Origin: RGIG4608 sp045125655
GTDB lineage: Bacteria > Bacillota > Clostridia > Oscillospirales > CAG-272
Reading direction: 5' to 3'
DNA length: 29,125 bases
Assembly (NCBI GenBank): GCA_045125655.1
Contig: JBGVNP010000111.1
Span: 1-29,125, forward strand
Shown here: piece after piece, positions 14,797 to 23,945 of the stretch
Position numbering within the stretch: position 1 is the first letter of the stretch
How the letters are laid out: each line of letters starts with the position of its first letter
The notes under the pieces: generated by a model
What the model was told of the DNA's origin: nothing
Seen by the model: only the letters and a program-made list of their open reading frames with translations
The model's database searches: none
Translations under genes and position numbers: made by a program

Positions 14797-14808
14797 GGGA
14801 TCTTTTTA
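14777..14808. terminator. Bidirectional terminator between the glycosyltransferase gene and dnaE
   Basis: ATCCC-c-TACCT, loop TTG, AGGTA-a-GGGAT. T runs follow on both strands (CTTTTT on plus, TTTTTT on minus). The stem includes the glycosyltransferase stop codon and ends just beyond the dnaE stop. Confidence 0.85.
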
Positions 14809-14809
14809 T

Positions 14810-17800
14810 TTATTTTAGTACAACGTTTTCTTCTCCGAGAAGCTCCTTTAATTGCTTTACAGTATAATCGGTAGCGTCAAAGGAAAGCCCCGATGGGCGA
14901 TATTGCTTGCTTGAGGTGTCGTAGAATATCACGGGTGTTGAACCCTCGAATATCTCAACGAGATTCTTCGCCTTTTCAAAGGATTCGCAATCAAGCGTGG
15001 GTACTCTCAAATAGAGCTTACTTACACTTGCTTGAGAGGCACCAAAGCCCTGCTTTTGCTCACTAACGTGCTCCTTTTTTTCCTTTACTTGACCTATCTC
15101 CTCGTGATATTCGCCGTTTTTGGAAAGCGGCACGATATTTGAAACGATGAATTTTGCATCCTCATCGTCCCTTGTCTGCACAGTTCCAACAACGCACAGC
15201 GCCGCATCCTCTCTTATAAGGAACGACACACGCGCATAAGTTTTGGCAAACGCGATGCACTCTATTTCTCCATAGCGGTCACCAAGCGTAAAGAACGCCA
15301 TTTTATCTCCGCTTCGTGTAGTTTTAACAGTTGCGCTCGAAACGATGCCGACTATATTTATCAGCTTGCGCTCGCTTGCACCCTCCTCCGCCTTTAGCGA
15401 AACTATCTGCTCATGCGGAATTATCTCAATATGCTCTCTATAGGAGTCAAGAGGATGTCCCGAGAAATAAAGTCCCGTTGCCTCCTTTTCCTGCATAAGC
15501 ATTATTGAAAGCGGTATTTCGGGCAGGTCGGGATAGTCAAAGCCAAGTCCCGTATCAAGCCCCTGCGCCATTGAGAAAAAGTCAAGCTGACCTGCGATAT
15601 TATTTCCTTTTTTGCTCGTTGCTCCGTCAATTATGGTTTCATAGCTTGCAAGAAGCTGACTGCGGTTTTTACCGAGTCTGTCCATCGCTCCGCTCTTGAG
15701 CAAGGACTCAACCATTCGCTTGTTCATATCGTAGTCGCTCATTCTGTCAACGAAATCGTCAAAGGAAGAAAACTCCCTTCTCTTTCTCTCGCGAACGGTG
15801 TTTGCTATGAAATTCTGACCGACGTTTTTGATAGCCAAAAGTCCAAATCGGATGTTCTTTTCACTAACGTGGAAATACATCTCGCTCTTATTTATATCGG
15901 GCGGCAGAACGCCGATGCCGAGCTTTGAGCAATCCGAGATATATTCCGCAATTTTAGGCATATTACCAAGCACGCTCGTAAGCAGAGCCGCAAAATATTC
16001 CTTAGGATAGTGTGCCTTAAGATATGCCGTTCTGTAAGAGATTACGGAATAAGCAGCCGCGTGGCTCTTATTAAAAGCATAATTTGCAAAGCTGATCATA
16101 TCGTCAAAGAGCTTTTCCGCCTTTATCGCGTCAATGCCGCGCTCCCTCGCACCCTCGATAAATGCTCCTCTTTCGGCTTCAAGAACCGCGTGCTTTTTCT
16201 TTGACATGGCGCGGCGAACTATATCCGCGTGTCCGAAGGTATATCCTGCAACCGTTCGGAAGATGCTCATTACCTGCTCTTGATATACCACAACGCCCGC
16301 GGTGTTTTTGAGCAGCTCCTCAAGAATGGGTAAGGGATATTCTATCTTTTCGGGATTCTCCCTGCATTCAAGATAGTGAGGAATTGAATCCATCGGTCCC
16401 GGTCGGTAAAGAGAAATAGCAACAACTATATCCTCAAAGCTTCGCGGCTTAAGCTGTGACAAGAACTGTCGCATTCCCGCGCTCTCAAGCTGGAAGATGC
16501 CCTCGGTCATACCGCTCGATATGAGATCGTAGGTCTCCGAATCGTCAAGGGGTATCTTTTCAATATCAAAATCGGGAGTATGCTCCTTTATCTGCAAAAC
16601 CGCATCGTTGACGATAGTCAGATAACGGAGCGCCAAAAAGTCGAATTTAAGGAGTCCAAGCTCTGCCACCGCATCCATATCGTACTGAGTTATCGTCATT
16701 CCGTTGCTGAGGGCTAACGGAACGTAATTATATAGCGGCTTGTCCGTAATAACGATGCCCGCCGCGTGAACGGATACGTTTCGGGGCATTCCCTCAAGCG
16801 CCATAGCGGTGTCGATGAGTAGTCTGTTTTCCTCGCTCTCATCGTATTTTGCCTTGAAATCGGCATCGAGGAGCGCGTCCTCAAGTGTTATTCCAAGCAC
16901 ACGCGGAATCTTGGTCGCAACCGCGTCAACGTCCGCGTAGCTCATTCCCATCGCGCGTCCCGTATCGCGTATCGCCGCCTTTGCCGCAAGCGTACCGAAT
17001 GTGGCAATTTGGGACACGTGGTCGGAGCCGTATTTTTCCTTTACGTATTCTATTATCTCATCACGGCGGTTGTAGCAGAAGTCCATATCAATATCGGGCA
17101 TCGAAACACGCTCGGGATTTAAAAATCTCTCAAAAAGAAGGTCAAATTCAATGGGATCAATATCGGTTATCCTCAAAAGATAGGCAACAAGACTGCCCGC
17201 ACCCGATCCACGTCCGGGACCTACAGGAATATCCTTTGAACGCGCGAACGCAACGTAGTCCCAAACGATAAGGAAATAATCGGAGTATCCCATACTCTCG
17301 ATGACTGAAAGCTCATAGTCTATTCTCGCAAGGTATTCGTCCTTTTGATGCTTGCTATAAACTATAGTGCCGTTATTCTCCCTTGTATCAAGTCCCGAAA
17401 GAACGAGGGAGCGCAGATATTCGCTCGCAGTTCTGCCCTGCGGAACGGGATATTTGGGAAGAATAAATCCTCTGTTTTCAATTTCAAAATTACATCTTTC
17501 TGCAATTTTTACGGTGTTTTCTATAGCTCCCTCGTATTTTCCGAAAAGGAGCTTCATTTCAGCCGTATCTTTATAGTAAAATTCGTCAGTTTCAAATCCG
17601 ATGGGACGCCCCTCGCTTATCACCTTATTCATCTGAATGCACATAAGGATCGCCTGTGTGTCGGCATCCTTGCGACGAAGATAGTGACAGTCGTTGGTGG
17701 CAACCAAGGGCAATTCACATTCCTCTGCTATCTTAATAAGTTCGGGTAAGATCTGCTTTTGCTCCTCAATGCCGTGATCCTGAATTTCGATGTAGAAATT

Positions 17801-18304
17801 GTCCTTTCCAAAGATGTCCGCATATTCAAGTGCCGCCTGCTTTGCCGCATCGTAATCACCCGCGGTGAGATTTCTCGACACCTTGCCTGCAAGACACGCG
17901 GAAAGCGCGATAAGTCCCTCACTGTAGCGGCGCAGAAGCTCAATATCAACTCTCGGCTTTGAATAAAAGCCCTCGGTATATGACGCGCTGACCATCTGCA
18001 AAAGGTTTTTATATCCCGTTTCGTTCTTGCATAGCAAAACGAGATGATAGGGATGTCCGTTTCCGCTTGATTTGTCAAATCGGGATTTGGGAGCAACGTA
18101 GACCTCGCATCCGACTATTCCCTTTATTCCCTCTTTTTTGCACGCGGACAAAAATGCAGGCACACCGAAAAGAACGCCGTGGTCGGTTAAAGCTACCGCA
18201 TCGTGACCGCATTCCTTTGCTCTTTTGGGTATATCGCGCACTCTGCACGCACCGTCAAGCAAGCTGTATTCACTGTGTAAATGTAAGTGTACAAATTCGC
18301 CCAT
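14810..18304 (-). CDS. dnaE: DNA polymerase III alpha subunit, DnaE type
   Basis: A 1164-residue C-family replicative polymerase. The PHP domain opens with HLHLHSEYSLLDGACR (6-21). The polymerase core has GPGRGSGAGSL (362-372) and the catalytic PDIDMDF at 403-409, with KFDFLALRYL further on. Thumb and fingers follow (YRPGPMDSIPHYL, then NKSHAAAYSVISYRTAYLKAHYP). An OB-fold near 1000-1080 (VGIVSSATVKTTRSGDKMAFFTLGDRYG) and a C-terminal region finish the protein. There is no exonuclease domain, so it is DnaE and not PolC. AAAGGAG before ATG confirms the start. DnaE-type polymerases act alongside PolC in low-GC Gram-positives. Confidence 0.98.
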   Translation of the reverse strand: MGEFVHLHLHSEYSLLDGACRVRDIPKRAKECGHDAVALTDHGVLFGVPAFLSACKKEGIKGIVGCEVYVAPKSRFDKSSGNGHPYHLVLLCKNETGYKNLLQMVSASYTEGFYSKPRVDIELLRRYSEGLIALSACLAGKVSRNLTAGDYDAAKQAALEYADIFGKDNFYIEIQDHGIEEQKQILPELIKIAEECELPLVATNDCHYLRRKDADTQAILMCIQMNKVISEGRPIGFETDEFYYKDTAEMKLLFGKYEGAIENTVKIAERCNFEIENRGFILPKYPVPQGRTASEYLRSLVLSGLDTRENNGTIVYSKHQKDEYLARIDYELSVIESMGYSDYFLIVWDYVAFARSKDIPVGPGRGSGAGSLVAYLLRITDIDPIEFDLLFERFLNPERVSMPDIDMDFCYNRRDEIIEYVKEKYGSDHVSQIATFGTLAAKAAIRDTGRAMGMSYADVDAVATKIPRVLGITLEDALLDADFKAKYDESEENRLLIDTAMALEGMPRNVSVHAAGIVITDKPLYNYVPLALSNGMTITQYDMDAVAELGLLKFDFLALRYLTIVNDAVLQIKEHTPDFDIEKIPLDDSETYDLISSGMTEGIFQLESAGMRQFLSQLKPRSFEDIVVAISLYRPGPMDSIPHYLECRENPEKIEYPLPILEELLKNTAGVVVYQEQVMSIFRTVAGYTFGHADIVRRAMSKKKHAVLEAERGAFIEGARERGIDAIKAEKLFDDMISFANYAFNKSHAAAYSVISYRTAYLKAHYPKEYFAALLTSVLGNMPKIAEYISDCSKLGIGVLPPDINKSEMYFHVSEKNIRFGLLAIKNVGQNFIANTVRERKRREFSSFDDFVDRMSDYDMNKRMVESLLKSGAMDRLGKNRSQLLASYETIIDGATSKKGNNIAGQLDFFSMAQGLDTGLGFDYPDLPEIPLSIMLMQEKEATGLYFSGHPLDSYREHIEIIPHEQIVSLKAEEGASERKLINIVGIVSSATVKTTRSGDKMAFFTLGDRYGEIECIAFAKTYARVSFLIREDAALCVVGTVQTRDDEDAKFIVSNIVPLSKNGEYHEEIGQVKEKKEHVSEQKQGFGASQASVSKLYLRVPTLDCESFEKAKNLVEIFEGSTPVIFYDTSSKQYRPSGLSFDATDYTVKQLKELLGEENVVLK

Positions 18305-18360
18305 AGCGTTCTCCTTTCAAAGTTTTTTGATATGTTCGCATTTATTTTGTGCGATTGTTT

Positions 18361-18481
18361 TGCACCGCTTTTTCAAAAGCGGTCGCCCCACGCGCAGTGG
18401 CGCCGGCGCGGCGCGAGCGCATCCAGCGTTTCTTTTGTTAGCTTTTCTTTGCGCTTATTCCGTCAAAGAAAAGCGGCTAAC
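18361..18481. repeat. Composite palindromic repeat upstream of dnaE
   Basis: ACCGCTTTT (18364-18372) pairs with AAAAGCGGT (18375-18383). A GC-rich block of about 36 bp follows (18384-18420). Then GTTAGCTTTTCTTTG (18437-18451) pairs with CAAAGAAAA (18464-18472) and GCTAAC (18476-18481) across a 3-base bulge. Read on the minus strand, GGATGC, the small hairpin and GCAAAA also occur in order at about 186-220, without the GC-rich block. This looks like an intergenic repeat element, possibly also a terminator. Confidence 0.7.
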
Positions 18482-18492
18482 GAGCTTAGGTA

Positions 18493-18630
18493 TCAAAAGA
18501 TTGATGCGCAAAGCTCTGTAAACACGGGAGCAATTTCGCCTATGATAGAAGCGATGCCCATTATTATACTTGTAGGAACTGACAAAACCAATATTATAGC
18601 ATATAGAAAAAACTCAATAATTTGTTCCAT
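18493..18630 (-). CDS. Putative 45-residue hydrophobic protein downstream of whiA
   Basis: An open frame of 45 residues (MEQIIEFFLYAIILVLSVPT...ELCASIF) starts 6 bases after the whiA stop. It is strongly hydrophobic, consistent with one or two membrane segments, with Glu at positions 2, 6, 33 and 40. The ribosome binding site is weak (AAGAAAAA), so translation would depend on coupling to whiA. I do not recognise it. A chance ORF is possible; the favourable points are its position, same strand, and coherent membrane-like composition. Confidence 0.4.
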   Translation of the reverse strand: MEQIIEFFLYAIILVLSVPTSIIMGIASIIGEIAPVFTELCASIF

Positions 18631-18636
18631 TTTTTC

Positions 18637-19533
18637 TTATTTTTTATTAGCTATGTTCTCCGCCATTCTCATAATCTTGGAAAAGCGGTTATTAAGAGTC
18701 GATTTGGTAATCGGCGGATCGTGAAGCGCCGCAAGCTCGGCAAGGGATGCCGAATGATTTTCAAGACGGAGCTTTGCCGACTCTGTAAGCTCACTTCCTA
18801 TCTTTTCAAGAAGTCCTGCGTTCTCAATAATTTCTATGGTGCGTAACTGCTTTTGTGCCGTCGCCACCGACTTTGCAATATTAACGGACTCGCAATTTAC
18901 CGCGCGGTTTTCCTGAATGATTATATCGCGCTCGATTCGGCGGTTCATAACCTCAAAAAAAGCGTTATTCGCTTGCAAAAGATTGAGAATATCTTCAATT
19001 CTATCTGCTTTTTTATAATAAATTCCAACCGCTCCCGCGCGATTTACAGTCTTGGTTTCAACACCGCAGGCGATCAAAAACTCTGCATAGAGCTTGGCTC
19101 TTTTTTCATGTCTTATGCGAAATTCAAGATGATTATTTCTCGGCGAAAAGGTCAGACTTCCGCGCGAGAGGAAAATGCCTCGCAGAAAATTCATTCTGCA
19201 AAATCCGCATTTAAACTCAATATAGTCCTTTATTGCCGTGCCGTCCTTATCAAGCTGTGCAATCTTATTCGCCACCGACGCAAATCTAAATTCAACACGG
19301 TAATTGTCCCTGCCCGCCTTTTTCATTTGCGTAACTGTTATAGTTTTTGAAAACTGACGCTCAAAAACGCGACAGTAAAAATCGGCTTGCTCCTCACTCG
19401 CAGTGTCGATATACACGCGATCTCCATCGACAAAGGCATCGAAAAGAATGCCGTATGCAAGTGCGCGGCGACAACAGGTCTTATTTGGAATTTCCTCAAA
19501 AAATTCTTTTTTTATGTTCTCGGAAAAAGTCAT
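18637..19533 (-). CDS. whiA: WhiA-type DNA-binding regulator
   Basis: A 298-residue WhiA homolog: N-terminal LAGLIDADG-derived domains (CCRRALAYGILFDAF and CRMNFLRGIFLSRGSLTF) and a C-terminal HTH (TESAKLRLENHSASLAELAALHDPPITKSTLNNRFSKIMRMAE). WhiA controls sporulation septation in actinomycetes and affects division and growth in Firmicutes. Its start is 2 bases after the murB stop, so they are translationally coupled. In most Firmicutes rapZ and yvcK lie just before whiA; both are absent here. Confidence 0.96.
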   Translation of the reverse strand: MTFSENIKKEFFEEIPNKTCCRRALAYGILFDAFVDGDRVYIDTASEEQADFYCRVFERQFSKTITVTQMKKAGRDNYRVEFRFASVANKIAQLDKDGTAIKDYIEFKCGFCRMNFLRGIFLSRGSLTFSPRNNHLEFRIRHEKRAKLYAEFLIACGVETKTVNRAGAVGIYYKKADRIEDILNLLQANNAFFEVMNRRIERDIIIQENRAVNCESVNIAKSVATAQKQLRTIEIIENAGLLEKIGSELTESAKLRLENHSASLAELAALHDPPITKSTLNNRFSKIMRMAENIANKK

Positions 19534-19535
19534 TT

Positions 19536-20435
19536 TTACTCAATAAATTCGATCTCGCACTCAAGTGCTACGTCAAATTTCTCCTTAACCTCTTTTTGAA
19601 TATGTCCAACTAATTTTTTAATATCATCGGCAGTTGCACCGCCGCGGTTTATAACAAATCCCGCGTGCTTTTCACTCACCTGCGCACCACCAATCTTAAA
19701 ACCCTTAAGACCTGCATCTTCAATAAGCTTTCCTGCAAAATGTCCCTCGGGACGTTTAAAGGTAGAGCCGGCACTTGGGTATTCGAGCGGCTGTGCTGCC
19801 ACCCTTTTTGCCTTATATTCATCCATTTTTGCGCGAATTTCACTGCGCTCTCCCTTTTGCAAAGCGAGCTTTACAAAAAGGATCGCAAGATTTTTATTCT
19901 CTTGAAAAATACTGTGTCTGTAAGAAAATTTGCACTCATCATTGTTCAAGTTAAGCAAAGCTCCGCGCTCTCTGTCATAGCAGATAACGTTCGTTATAAC
20001 CTGACACATCTCGCCGCCGTAAGCGCCTGCATTCATATATGCTCCGCCGCCCACACTACCCGGGATTCCGTGTGCAAATTCAAGTCCCGAAAGCTCCGCC
20101 TTCTCCGCGGCAACCGCAAGATTGAACATTGATGCTCCCGCGCCCACGGTTATCGTGTTTTCGCTGATTTCCACTGCGCTTATCTCGGAGAGGGATATGA
20201 CCGCCCCGTCATAGCCGTCATCGGAAATAACGACGTTTGAGCCCTTGCCGAGCAATATGCTTTTGATTTTATTTTCACCAATAAAGTCGCAAAGCAATTG
20301 AACTTCCGAAGCACATCTCGGCTTCACAAGAACCCCAATGTTACCGCCAACACGGAACGAGCAGAGCTTAGCTCCCGACACGTTTTCCTCAAAGGAAATA
20401 TTATGCGACTGTAAAAAATCGATCAATTTTTTCAA
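19536..20435 (-). CDS. murB: UDP-N-acetylmuramate dehydrogenase
   Basis: MurB reduces UDP-GlcNAc-enolpyruvate to UDP-MurNAc with FAD and NADPH in peptidoglycan precursor synthesis. The 299-residue product has the FAD site (LLGKGSNVVISDDGYDGAVISL; GIPGSVGGGAYMNAGAYGGEM) and YRHSIF, with the catalytic Ser region of the short (type II) MurB. GSTFKRPEGHFAGKLIEDAGLKG near the C terminus is the usual substrate-binding stretch. It starts 9 bases after the HAD gene, in the unit HAD-murB-whiA. Confidence 0.97.
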   Translation of the reverse strand: MKKLIDFLQSHNISFEENVSGAKLCSFRVGGNIGVLVKPRCASEVQLLCDFIGENKIKSILLGKGSNVVISDDGYDGAVISLSEISAVEISENTITVGAGASMFNLAVAAEKAELSGLEFAHGIPGSVGGGAYMNAGAYGGEMCQVITNVICYDRERGALLNLNNDECKFSYRHSIFQENKNLAILFVKLALQKGERSEIRAKMDEYKAKRVAAQPLEYPSAGSTFKRPEGHFAGKLIEDAGLKGFKIGGAQVSEKHAGFVINRGGATADDIKKLVGHIQKEVKEKFDVALECEIEFIE

Positions 20436-20444
20436 AATAAGACC

Positions 20445-21131
20445 TCAATCCTCAAGTATTCTCAAAATTTCGTCAAAGCTCTTTACATTGTGGGTAATAT
20501 TCCAACCCTCAGGTGCTTCCTTGCCGCGCGGATTGAACCAGATACAGTCGATCCCCGCATTTATAGCTCCCCTTATATCGCTTGAAAGAGAGTCGCCTAT
20601 AACTATCGCGCGCGATCTTTCGTAGCCGTCAATTCCACTTTCGACCGCATCAAAAAACTCTTTTGAAGGCTTTTCCGCACCGATCACCTCGGAAATGAAA
20701 ATCTTTTCAAAATATTTTGTTATAGGGGAAACTGAAAATCTGCCGTCCTGTGTGCTTTTAACACCGTTGGTGATAATGAAAAGTCTGTGATTTTTCGCGA
20801 GAGTCTCTATCATCTCAAGTGCGCCGTCAAAAAGATGGGATTCGTGCGCTAATTTTTCCATATAGAGATCGGAAAGTGCCTGTGCCTTATCCTCAAAGCC
20901 GTATTCGCGTCCGAACTCGACAAATCGCGCGAGTTTAAGACTAACCTTGTCTATTTCTCCCCTCTCAAGCATCTTCCAATACTTTACGTTTATAACACTA
21001 TATCGTTCTATTACCGCATCATCGTGAGGACATCCAAGCTCCTTGAGTGCGCTGCTCAGTGCAAGATATTCACTTTTGTTAAAATCAAAAAGCGTGTGGT
21101 CGGCATCAAAAAGCAAGAATTCGTATTTCAT
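20445..21131 (-). CDS. HAD-superfamily nucleotidase, YjjG type
   Basis: A 228-residue HAD hydrolase. Motif I is DADHTLFDF (nucleophile Asp9, acid/base Asp11), followed by a helical cap. Motif II is ITNG, motif III Lys in GAEKPSKEFF, and motif IV VIGDSLSSD. The closest match I know is YjjG, a house-cleaning pyrimidine nucleotidase; a role on non-standard nucleotides is inferred. The ATG at 21131 has GGGG 10 bases before it; ATG 21137 is nearer to it but less likely. It leads the operon with murB and whiA and has a good promoter. Confidence 0.88.
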   Translation of the reverse strand: MKYEFLLFDADHTLFDFNKSEYLALSSALKELGCPHDDAVIERYSVINVKYWKMLERGEIDKVSLKLARFVEFGREYGFEDKAQALSDLYMEKLAHESHLFDGALEMIETLAKNHRLFIITNGVKSTQDGRFSVSPITKYFEKIFISEVIGAEKPSKEFFDAVESGIDGYERSRAIVIGDSLSSDIRGAINAGIDCIWFNPRGKEAPEGWNITHNVKSFDEILRILED

Positions 21132-21162
21132 AAACATTACCCCTATTTTAATTACTATGCCC

Positions 21163-21191
21163 ATTATACTATAAGCACGCCTTTTTTTCAA
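21163..21191 (-). promoter_or_regulatory. Promoter of the HAD-murB-whiA unit
   Basis: On the minus strand TTGAAA (21191-21186), 17 bp, TATAAT (21168-21163). It is 32 bases before the HAD start codon and back-to-back with the coaE promoter. Confidence 0.85.
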
Positions 21192-21243
21192 CAAAAATTT
21201 AAGAAAAATATTATATATTTATAAAAATAATATAAGAAATCAC

Positions 21244-21272
21244 TTGCATAATTGAAAATTGTGAGTTATAAT
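21244..21272 (+). promoter_or_regulatory. Promoter of the coaE operon
   Basis: TTGCAT (21244-21249), 17 bp, TATAAT (21267-21272), in an AT-rich gap at the point where gene direction switches. It probably drives the genes up to 28539. Confidence 0.8.
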
Positions 21273-21315
21273 ATAAGATGACTATTTGTGTAATTTTATT
21301 TTTTCGGAGGAAGAA

Positions 21316-21927
21316 ATGAGAATAATTGGACTTACAGGCCCAAGCGGCGCAGGAAAAAGCACTCTTTGTGAAAAATTTGAGGAGCTTGGTATTCCCTGCA
21401 TTAATACCGATGATATCTATCACGAAATCACAAGCAAGCCCTCCCCCTGCTTAAAGGAGCTTGAAAAAGCTTTTGGAAGCGCGGTCATAAACGAAAACGG
21501 TGCGCTTGACAGAACCGCTCTCGCAAGACTCGTATTTGAGGGAGAAAAAGCAAAAGAAAATCTTGACATTCTCAATTCTATCACTCATAAGTACGTTTGG
21601 GAGGAAACCAACGCCCGTCTTACTCAGTATATGAAAAAGAGAAAAAAGGCGGCGGTAATTGATGCGCCCGCACTCTTTTCATCGAGAGTATTTATCGGTG
21701 CGTGCAGCTTCATCATCTCCGTTCTCTGCGATAAGGAAACGAGAATTGAAAGAATCGTTGCCCGTGACGGCATTACCCGTGAGCAAGCACTTGCGAGAAT
21801 AAACGCACAGCCCGATGACGAATTTTTCATCAAGAATTCCGATTACTACATAAACAATTCGGGTAATAAGAGCGAAATGTCCCGTCAGCTTGCATCCATA
21901 TTCGAGCAGGAAGGTATGTTTTTCTGA
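21316..21927 (+). CDS. coaE: Dephospho-CoA kinase
   Basis: CoaE phosphorylates the ribose 3'-OH of dephospho-CoA, the last step of CoA synthesis. The 203-residue product has the P-loop GPSGAGKST (8-16), then an NTDDIYHEI region (usually DADxxxxxx) and a lid with RIVARDGITREQALARINAQ. The start ATG at 21316 has GGAGG 5 bases upstream; a longer frame from 21286 would overlap the ribosome binding site. Its stop overlaps the next gene's start (ATGA). Confidence 0.95.
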   Translation: MRIIGLTGPSGAGKSTLCEKFEELGIPCINTDDIYHEITSKPSPCLKELEKAFGSAVINENGALDRTALARLVFEGEKAKENLDILNSITHKYVWEETNARLTQYMKKRKKAAVIDAPALFSSRVFIGACSFIISVLCDKETRIERIVARDGITREQALARINAQPDDEFFIKNSDYYINNSGNKSEMSRQLASIFEQEGMFF

Positions 21928-22490
21928 TGAAGCTTTCAAGAATATTCAACGTCAAAACGGTGTTGCTTATACTGATCGCTGCGATAGTTCTCGGACTTAT
22001 CGCGTCCGTTCTCATTTCCCTTGTGGAGAGAATCATATTCCGCGAGGATTATAAGGAATTGGTGTTCCACTATGCCGAAAAATATTCCGTTCCGGCAGAG
22101 CTTGTTTTTGCAGTGATCAAGGCGGAAAGCGATTTTGATCCGAATGCAAAAAGCCACGTGGGTGCTATAGGACTTATGCAGCTTCTTCCATCTACTGCAG
22201 AATGGCTTGCGGAGGAGCATCTTAACGAAAGCCCCTTGCTTGTGTCCCTATACACACCGTCCACTAATATAAGATACGGAGTCTATTATTTACAGTATCT
22301 CTTCTCAAAATTCGGCTCTTGGGAGAAAGCAATAATCGCATATAACTGGGGCGAAGGCAATTTTTTGAGATTCATTGAGGAGCACGGTTATACAGAGGGA
22401 AATTACAACTCGATCCCCGTTCGCGAAACAAGAAATTACGTAAAAAAAGTAACGTCATATTGGGAAAAATACAAAGAACTTTACAAATAA
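21927..22490 (+). CDS. Membrane-anchored lytic transglycosylase
   Basis: A 187-residue protein with one N-terminal membrane segment (about 11-33) and an SLT domain that would cut peptidoglycan glycan strands outside the membrane. The catalytic Glu67 lies in AVIKAESDFDPNAKS, followed by GAIGLMQLLPSTAEWLA and AIIAYNWGEGNF. This fits the soluble-Slt-like family. It is translationally coupled to coaE by a 1-base overlap. CoaE and a transglycosylase are unrelated in function, so the coupling is probably only organisational. Confidence 0.92.
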   Translation: MKLSRIFNVKTVLLILIAAIVLGLIASVLISLVERIIFREDYKELVFHYAEKYSVPAELVFAVIKAESDFDPNAKSHVGAIGLMQLLPSTAEWLAEEHLNESPLLVSLYTPSTNIRYGVYYLQYLFSKFGSWEKAIIAYNWGEGNFLRFIEEHGYTEGNYNSIPVRETRNYVKKVTSYWEKYKELYK

Positions 22491-22509
22491 TTGAAAGGAA
22501 ATATAAACT

Positions 22510-23892
22510 ATGGAAACAAAAGAACTTAAAGAACAGCTTTTTTACAAAAAGGAATCCGTCTATAAAAAGGCAGATGAAAAGGCAATTGATGCAGCTTATG
22601 ATTTTGCTGTTGACTATATGAAGTATCTTGACGATGCAAAGACAGAGCGTGAGGCAGTTGACGCGGCAATCATCATCGCAGAGGCGGCAGGCTTCAAGCC
22701 CTACACCATCGGTCAGGAATTGAACGTTGGCGACAAGTGCTATTACAACAACAGAGGCAAGAATCTCTTCCTCTTTACAGTTGGTAGCGAAGATCTCGAA
22801 AACGGTATCCGCATCTCTGCGGCTCATATCGACTCCCCCAGAATCGACTTGAAGCAGGTTCCCCTTTATGAAGATGAGGGAATGAGCTTCTTCAAGACTC
22901 ACTACTACGGCGGTATCCGTAAATATCAGTGGCTTGCGATCCCCCTCGCTATTCACGGTGTGGTTATCAAGGCGGACGGAACAAGCGTTAACGTGGTTAT
23001 CGGTGAAGACGACAGCGATCCCGTTCTCTATATCAACGATCTCCTTCCCCACCTTGCTCACGCCATGGATTCCAAGCCCGTTGGCTCATTCATCGACGGT
23101 GAAAAGCTCAACGTTCTCGTTGGCAGCCGTCCCTTGGGTGATGAAGACAATGCAATTAAGCTCAACACAATGAAGATACTTAATGAAAAGTACGGCATCG
23201 TTGAAGAGGATTTCCTCACTGCAGAGCTTTCAATCGTTCCCGCAATGAAGGCAAGAGACGTTGGTCTTGACCGCTCCCTCATCGGTGCTTACGGTCACGA
23301 TGACAGAGTTTGTGCATATCCCGCTCTCAAGGCGATCATCGACTGTGCGGACAGCAAGCACACGCTTATGTGCATCCTTGCGGACAAGGAAGAAACCGGC
23401 TCCGACGGCAACACAGGTATGCAGTGCGACTTTATGATGGACCTTATTGACGAGATCTCTCTCTCCATGGGTGCAAATCCCAGAATCGTTCGCGCTAACT
23501 CCAAGTGCCTTTCCGCAGACGTTTCCGCGGCATACGATCCCAACTTCGCAGAGGTATTTGAAAAGAAGAACAGCGCTCTCCTTTCTCACGGTGTAGTTCT
23601 CACAAAATATACCGGCTCTCGCGGTAAGGGCGGCACAAACGATGCTAATGCCGAATTTGTTGGCTTCGTTCGTCGCGCTATGGCTGAATACGGCGTTATC
23701 TGGCAGAGCGGTGAGCTTGGCAGAGTTGACGTCGGCGGTGGCGGAACAGTTGCTAAATTCATCTCCAAGCACAACATCGACGTTGTTGACCTCGGTGTGC
23801 CCGTAATCGCAATGCACGCTCCCTTTGAGGTAATCTCAAAGGTTGACCTTTACGAATCCTATAGAGCATTCTGCGCTTTCTGCAAATTTTAG
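22510..23892 (+). CDS. M18 family aminopeptidase
   Basis: A 460-residue zinc metallopeptidase of family M18 (aspartyl aminopeptidase-like), acting on peptide N termini in the cytoplasm. AAHIDSPRIDLK holds the first metal ligand His106, and DKEETGSDGNTG the catalytic and bridging acids. YTGSRGKGGTNDANAEF and AMHAPFEVISK lie at the C terminus as usual. AAAGGA before ATG gives the start. Codon choice favours C-ending codons compared with neighbours, which suggests high expression. The gene has no obvious partner here. Confidence 0.95.
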   Translation: METKELKEQLFYKKESVYKKADEKAIDAAYDFAVDYMKYLDDAKTEREAVDAAIIIAEAAGFKPYTIGQELNVGDKCYYNNRGKNLFLFTVGSEDLENGIRISAAHIDSPRIDLKQVPLYEDEGMSFFKTHYYGGIRKYQWLAIPLAIHGVVIKADGTSVNVVIGEDDSDPVLYINDLLPHLAHAMDSKPVGSFIDGEKLNVLVGSRPLGDEDNAIKLNTMKILNEKYGIVEEDFLTAELSIVPAMKARDVGLDRSLIGAYGHDDRVCAYPALKAIIDCADSKHTLMCILADKEETGSDGNTGMQCDFMMDLIDEISLSMGANPRIVRANSKCLSADVSAAYDPNFAEVFEKKNSALLSHGVVLTKYTGSRGKGGTNDANAEFVGFVRRAMAEYGVIWQSGELGRVDVGGGGTVAKFISKHNIDVVDLGVPVIAMHAPFEVISKVDLYESYRAFCAFCKF

Positions 23893-23945
23893 TTGACGAT
23901 CATCTTTTCATAAACTAAAATTTAAAGAAAGGACGATTTGTATAA

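Noticed and set aside
22372..23061. Minus-strand open frame across the transglycosylase and M18 genes
   Set aside because: It overlaps two well-recognised genes on the other strand, has no family motif and no start signal.
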